Notes under the pieces: generated by a model | The model's input: the letters and a program-made list of their open reading frames with translations, nothing else | Database searches by the model: none | What the model was told of the DNA's origin: nothing | Part shown: positions 60,799 through 64,000 of the stretch, one piece after another | Position numbering within the stretch: position 1 is the first letter of the stretch | How the letters are laid out: every line of letters begins with the position of its first letter | Assembly (NCBI GenBank): GCA_047623555.1 | Contig: JBLHMP010000006.1 | Location: 1-64,000 of the forward strand | Direction: 5' to 3' | DNA from: NORP181 sp047623555 | GTDB taxonomy: Bacteria; Pseudomonadota; Alphaproteobacteria; Rhodobacterales; Rhodobacteraceae | Length of the DNA stretch: 64,000 bases | Position numbers and translations under genes: made by a program

Positions 60799-60972
60799 CT
60801 CGGTCGGACGTCCCCAGATGACCGCACCGTCATGTGCGACATCGCCGGACATGATTCCGTGGGTCTGAACAGGGCGCGACTGTGCGCGCGAGAGTGAAGG
60901 CAGAGCCAATGAGGCACCAAATGCGGCACCCCCCATTAGTGTTTGGCGGCGAGAGAACGAAATTCGTGGCAT
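60799..60972 (-). pseudogene. N-terminal fragment of a PhoD-type phosphodiesterase
   Basis: From the ATG at 60972 the frame reads MPRISFSRRQTLMGGAAFGA, a twin-arginine (SRRQTL) export signal. The mature PhoD start follows: PVQTHGIMSGDVAHDGAVIW, then GRPTE. Similarity ends abruptly at about 60799 and the frame stops soon after. The rest of the gene, over 400 residues, is absent here; a C-terminal fragment is at 56489-56767 on the other strand. Confidence 0.75.
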
Positions 60973-61118
60973 AGTGAAAGCTCCGTGAATGACTGTGATG
61001 TCCCTTAACGTTACGGGCGTTTGGTAACAGGCCATTGAACAAAGCGAGACAGAATTGCGACACGTCGACAAAGCACCACTGGTTTTGGGTTGTCTGTCTT
61101 TCCAGTGAAACTGGCAAA

Positions 61119-61148
61119 ACCATAAATGGACGATCATCCATTTATGGT
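61119..61148. repeat. Isolated 12-bp palindrome
   Basis: ACCATAAATGGA at 61119-61130 and its complement at 61137-61148 flank a 6-bp centre, in the gap between the phoD fragment and the aminotransferase. It could be an operator for either direction, or a leftover mobile-element or rearrangement end. Confidence 0.4.
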
Positions 61149-61239
61149 ATATCAATAGCCTGACGAGATGCGAATGGGGACTGATATGCCGACGAACAGA
61201 GATGGTTTCGACACATTACGGGAATGAGACGGCGAAAAT

Positions 61240-62580
61240 GTGCTGCACCCGTGGGAGAACTCTGCGACGGTTCATGACCAATCCCGAACCTTTGTAGAAA
61301 AGGCCGCAGGCATTTACGTTTATTCCGAGGGTGGCAAGCGGTTGTTGGACGGGCCGGGTGGCATGTGGTGCGTTCAACTTGGTTATGGCCGGACCGATCT
61401 GGCCCGGGCGATGGCCGATCAGGCGATGCAATTGGGCTATTGCTCGCCTTTCAACAACGCCAATTCAGTGACCGCCGAACTGTCCCATGAAATTGCCGCG
61501 CGCACACCTGGCGATCTGAATACGGTGTTCTTTACAACCCGCGGGTCAACGGCGGTGGACAGTGCCTTGCGCTTTGTCCATTACCGCAACAATGTGTTGG
61601 GACAACCCGACAAGAAATTGGTGATTTCCCGGCAAAAAGCCTATCACGGCAGCACCTATCTGGCCGCCACCGTAAGCGGCAAGGAACGTGACAAGGGTTG
61701 GATGGATGTGGCGCATAATCTGGCGCATTTCCTGCCAGATGTGAACCCCTATCGTCGCCCTGACGGCATGTCGGTTAGCGACTTTCTGGAGCAGACAATC
61801 GCCGATCTGGAAAATGCCATCACCAGCCTCGGGGCCGACAAAGTTGCCGCTTTTATTGCCGAACCGATCCTGTCGTCGGGTGGGGTCATCGTGCCGCCAG
61901 AAGGCTATCACAAACGCTGTCTTGAAATCTGCCGCCGCTATGATGTGCTTTATATCTCGGACGAAGTGGTGACTGGCTTTGGCCGCTTGGGGCATTGGTT
62001 TGCCTCAGACGATGTGTTTGGCATCACGCCGGACATCATCACCTGCGCCAAGGGCATGACCTCTGGCTATATTCCGATGGGGGCGGCGATTTTTTCGGAC
62101 CGGTTGATCGCCGATGTGGTGGAGGCGGGCAAAGACGCGACGTTCAGCAATGGTTATACCTATTCGGGGCATCCGGTCAGTGCCGCCGTGGCGCTCAAAA
62201 ACATCCGGATATTTGAAGACGAAGGCATTCTGGAACATGTCCGCGCCGTCACGCCATATTTTCAGCAGCGGCTGCATGATCTGCGCAAATTGCCCATCGT
62301 CGGCGATACCCGTGGCATGGGGTTGATGGGCTGTGTTGAATGTGTGGCCGATGCGAATTCACAGGACCCGCTGGCGTTGGATTACACGGTTGGCGGGCGC
62401 ATTGATGTGCGTTGTCAGGAACTGGGCCTGCTGGTGCGGCCCATCGTCAACATGTGCGTGTTTTCGCCGCCATTGATCATAACAGCCGACCAGATCGACG
62501 AAATGTTCGATCTGCTGGAACAAGGCATCCGGCTGGCCACTGATGATCTTACCCGCGAAGGTCTTTGGTGCGGTTCATAA
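61240..62580 (+). CDS. Class III (omega) aminotransferase with a disrupted N-terminus
   Basis: This PLP-dependent enzyme moves an amino group from an omega-amine to a keto acid. It has DGPGGMWCVQLGYG near residue 37, FFTTRGSTAVDSALRF near residue 97, YISDEVVTGFGRLG near residue 240 and the PLP lysine in CAKGMTSGYIPMG near residue 269. A normal start seems to be ATG 61186 with GGGGA before it, giving MPTNRDGFDTLRE. A TGA at 61225-61227 then interrupts before DGENVLHPWEN continues in frame. If expressed, translation must begin at GTG 61240 (446 residues). Taurine-pyruvate or similar aminotransferase activity is possible, not shown. Confidence 0.82.
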   Translation: MLHPWENSATVHDQSRTFVEKAAGIYVYSEGGKRLLDGPGGMWCVQLGYGRTDLARAMADQAMQLGYCSPFNNANSVTAELSHEIAARTPGDLNTVFFTTRGSTAVDSALRFVHYRNNVLGQPDKKLVISRQKAYHGSTYLAATVSGKERDKGWMDVAHNLAHFLPDVNPYRRPDGMSVSDFLEQTIADLENAITSLGADKVAAFIAEPILSSGGVIVPPEGYHKRCLEICRRYDVLYISDEVVTGFGRLGHWFASDDVFGITPDIITCAKGMTSGYIPMGAAIFSDRLIADVVEAGKDATFSNGYTYSGHPVSAAVALKNIRIFEDEGILEHVRAVTPYFQQRLHDLRKLPIVGDTRGMGLMGCVECVADANSQDPLALDYTVGGRIDVRCQELGLLVRPIVNMCVFSPPLIITADQIDEMFDLLEQGIRLATDDLTREGLWCGS

Positions 62581-62583
62581 CGC

Positions 62584-63783
62584 CTAAATCATCGCGAGAT
62601 AGCTGTGATAGAAATCCTCAATACCCCATTCCATTTCCGATAGCGGGCCCGGCACAAAGCGGTGCGAATTCACGCCTTCCTGATTGTGGCGGATGATACG
62701 TTCGTCATCCTGTGAGGTTACATTCCACAGCCATGTCAGCGTTTCCTTGTCATAATCGCGCCCCACAATGGCGTCGCCGCGCACGTACCAGACGATCTGA
62801 ATTTCGGTTTCGACCAATGACACCGGCACAAAGCGATAGCCCATAACATGGTCCGCATAGACCAGAAAATTGTTGAGCACGCCGATTTGCATATCAGTGG
62901 CGCCGCCATCAAGCCCGGTCAGCCGGCCCAAAGGCGGCGCCAGTGCCGCACCGCTCTGGCTGCCGGTCAGGTAATCGGGAAACAACGGATAGCGCCGGAG
63001 ATAAAGATCAGCGGCAGGCCCGGCGGCGTCCGCTCCGGTTTGACTGATTGTCGCCGATGACAGACCGATGGCGGTGGAACGACCCCGCAATGGTTCAATC
63101 AAAGCCTGCATTTCAGCCGGGTCCTTCAGGCTGTGACTGCGGGCATATTCCTTATGCGAGGGCGCGCAATGATAACATTCCAGATAGTTTTCCAACGCCA
63201 GTTTCCAGTTGGCCGCCACCAGATAGGTTGCCTCATGTGCGACTTTCATATTGGGCAGCTCGAACGGCGCCACTAACGGCTCCATCTGCTTTAGACCTGC
63301 CTCAATCTGCGGCGCATCCTGCGCGGCGCAGACAAAAATTAGCCCCTGAAAAATCTGCACTTGCGCCGCAAACAGGCTGTAGTCAGCCGGATCAAAATCC
63401 GGTCCCATGGCACGACGGCCGCGCAGCTTGCCGCTTAGATCAAAGGTCCAGGCGTGGTAGGGACAGGAAAACACCCGCGCGGTGCCCTGTTTTTCCAGAC
63501 AAACCCGCGATCCACGATGTCGGCAGACGTTAAGATGCGCCCGCACTTGCCCGGACCGATCCCGCACGATGATAATCGATTCAGGGCCATAGTCGAACAG
63601 GAAAAAATCGCCCGGTTCTTTGATTTGGCTGACATGTCCAACCCAGATCCACGAGTGGTTCCAATAGGCGCTGATGTCGTTTTCATAGACCGCTTGCGAG
63701 GTGTAAAAATGACGGGGCAACGCAAACCCTTTACGGCGTTTTGCCGCAAGGTCGCGCATCACGTTTAGATCATCTTGTGCCAT
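62584..63783 (-). CDS. Rieske non-heme iron oxygenase alpha subunit (quaternary-amine type)
   Basis: The 399-residue protein has a Rieske [2Fe-2S] centre (NVCRHRGSRVC near residue 85, then SCPYHAWTFD) and the mononuclear iron site (LENYLECYHCAPSHKEYA near residue 195). These belong to the group that includes glycine betaine and stachydrine demethylating oxygenases. Its start overlaps the stop of the upstream Old Yellow Enzyme-type gene (TAATG), and its stop is 3 bp from the convergent aminotransferase stop. Substrate probably an N-methylated amine. Confidence 0.87.
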   Translation of the reverse strand: MAQDDLNVMRDLAAKRRKGFALPRHFYTSQAVYENDISAYWNHSWIWVGHVSQIKEPGDFFLFDYGPESIIIVRDRSGQVRAHLNVCRHRGSRVCLEKQGTARVFSCPYHAWTFDLSGKLRGRRAMGPDFDPADYSLFAAQVQIFQGLIFVCAAQDAPQIEAGLKQMEPLVAPFELPNMKVAHEATYLVAANWKLALENYLECYHCAPSHKEYARSHSLKDPAEMQALIEPLRGRSTAIGLSSATISQTGADAAGPAADLYLRRYPLFPDYLTGSQSGAALAPPLGRLTGLDGGATDMQIGVLNNFLVYADHVMGYRFVPVSLVETEIQIVWYVRGDAIVGRDYDKETLTWLWNVTSQDDERIIRHNQEGVNSHRFVPGPLSEMEWGIEDFYHSYLAMI

Positions 63784-64000
63784 TAAACACCTCCGTCATT
63801 TTCCAGCGAGACAAGTTCGCGCCGATAAAATTGCTGCGCAACCTCTTGCGGGTCACGTTCAAAATTGCGCGCCGCCATGTGCCCGGCGTAAACCGCATCG
63901 GCAATCAGACCGGGGTTGGCGGCGTCGCCGATCAGTTCCAATGTTGTCAGCCCATTGTCAGGCAGCGCCCGCAGCGCATCAAAAAGCGCGGTTTCGCGGA
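63783..64000 (-). CDS. C-terminal end of an Old Yellow Enzyme/TMADH-like oxidoreductase (partial)
   Basis: The minus-strand frame entering from the right edge reads ETALFDALRALPDNG, LELIGDAANPGLIADAVYAG and HMAARNFERD to a stop. This is the typical C-terminus of NADH:flavin oxidoreductases related to trimethylamine dehydrogenase and N-methylproline demethylase. It is cut by the window edge (about 71 codons seen). Coupled translation with the Rieske gene suggests that both act in one demethylation pathway. Confidence 0.75.
   Translation of the reverse strand, partial: RETALFDALRALPDNGLTTLELIGDAANPGLIADAVYAGHMAARNFERDPQEVAQQFYRRELVSLENDGGV

Overview
The window looks like chromosomal DNA of an alphaproteobacterium of the Rhodobacteraceae/Roseobacter group. 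The evidence is the gene order and content: MipZ, a TauR-Xsc-Pta sulfonate module, a SoeABC-type sulfite dehydrogenase, glcDEF, a homogentisate operon, and the ffh-GNAT-chorismate mutase-rpsP-rimM-trmD-rplS-rpmE run. No rRNA, tRNA, CRISPR array or prophage was recognised.

Layout. 1-6.2 kb: an IS5-family remnant, then leuD, an HdeD-like membrane protein and leuC on the minus strand, rsfS-rlmH on plus, and a broken LysE exporter. 6.4-10.4 kb: glycolate oxidase glcDEF behind a clear palindrome. 10.4-15.5 kb: broken cupin and FMN-reductase genes, a VOC protein, a dehydratase, and a divergent FAD-oxidoreductase/mnmD pair that resembles a split MnmC, followed by an EamA permease. 15.4-18.4 kb: lytic transglycosylase and dapA. 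18.5-30.6 kb: sulfur module. TauR probably controls xsc; Xsc and Pta turn sulfoacetaldehyde into sulfite and acetyl-CoA; the SoeABC-like complex would oxidise the sulfite, and a LysE-type exporter lies inside the soe operon. Two 22-bp-period direct repeats of the TauR type precede xsc and an ArsR-permease operon at nearly the same distance. 30.6-34.1 kb: acyl-CoA dehydrogenase, ureohydrolase and an exported cyclase. 34.3-41.1 kb: a homogentisate operon (hmgA, fahA, an MBL-fold protein, an mhaAB-like hydroxylase pair, maiA) with a divergent MarR regulator. 41.1-46 kb: class III nucleotide cyclase, mipZ, a DEAD helicase, rpmE and rplS. 47-53.9 kb: trmD, rimM, bluB, rpsP, chorismate mutase, three tandem GNAT acetyltransferases, and ffh with a structured leader.

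54-64 kb is a patchwork: an orphan ThDP enzyme, bioY, an alcohol dehydrogenase and a MarR regulator lie among remnants of phoD, an SDR, a VOC protein and an IS6-type transposase. It ends with a class III aminotransferase convergent with a Rieske oxygenase and the tail of an Old Yellow Enzyme-type oxidoreductase, a pair typical of quaternary-amine demethylation.

About a dozen genes carry single frameshifts, nonsense codons or truncations. Two families of short intergenic palindromic repeats punctuate the window. The strongest new lead is the repeated TauR-like site that links the ArsR-permease operon to sulfonate catabolism. Next are the exporter embedded in the soe operon, the ffh leader RNA and the phoD halves on opposite strands.
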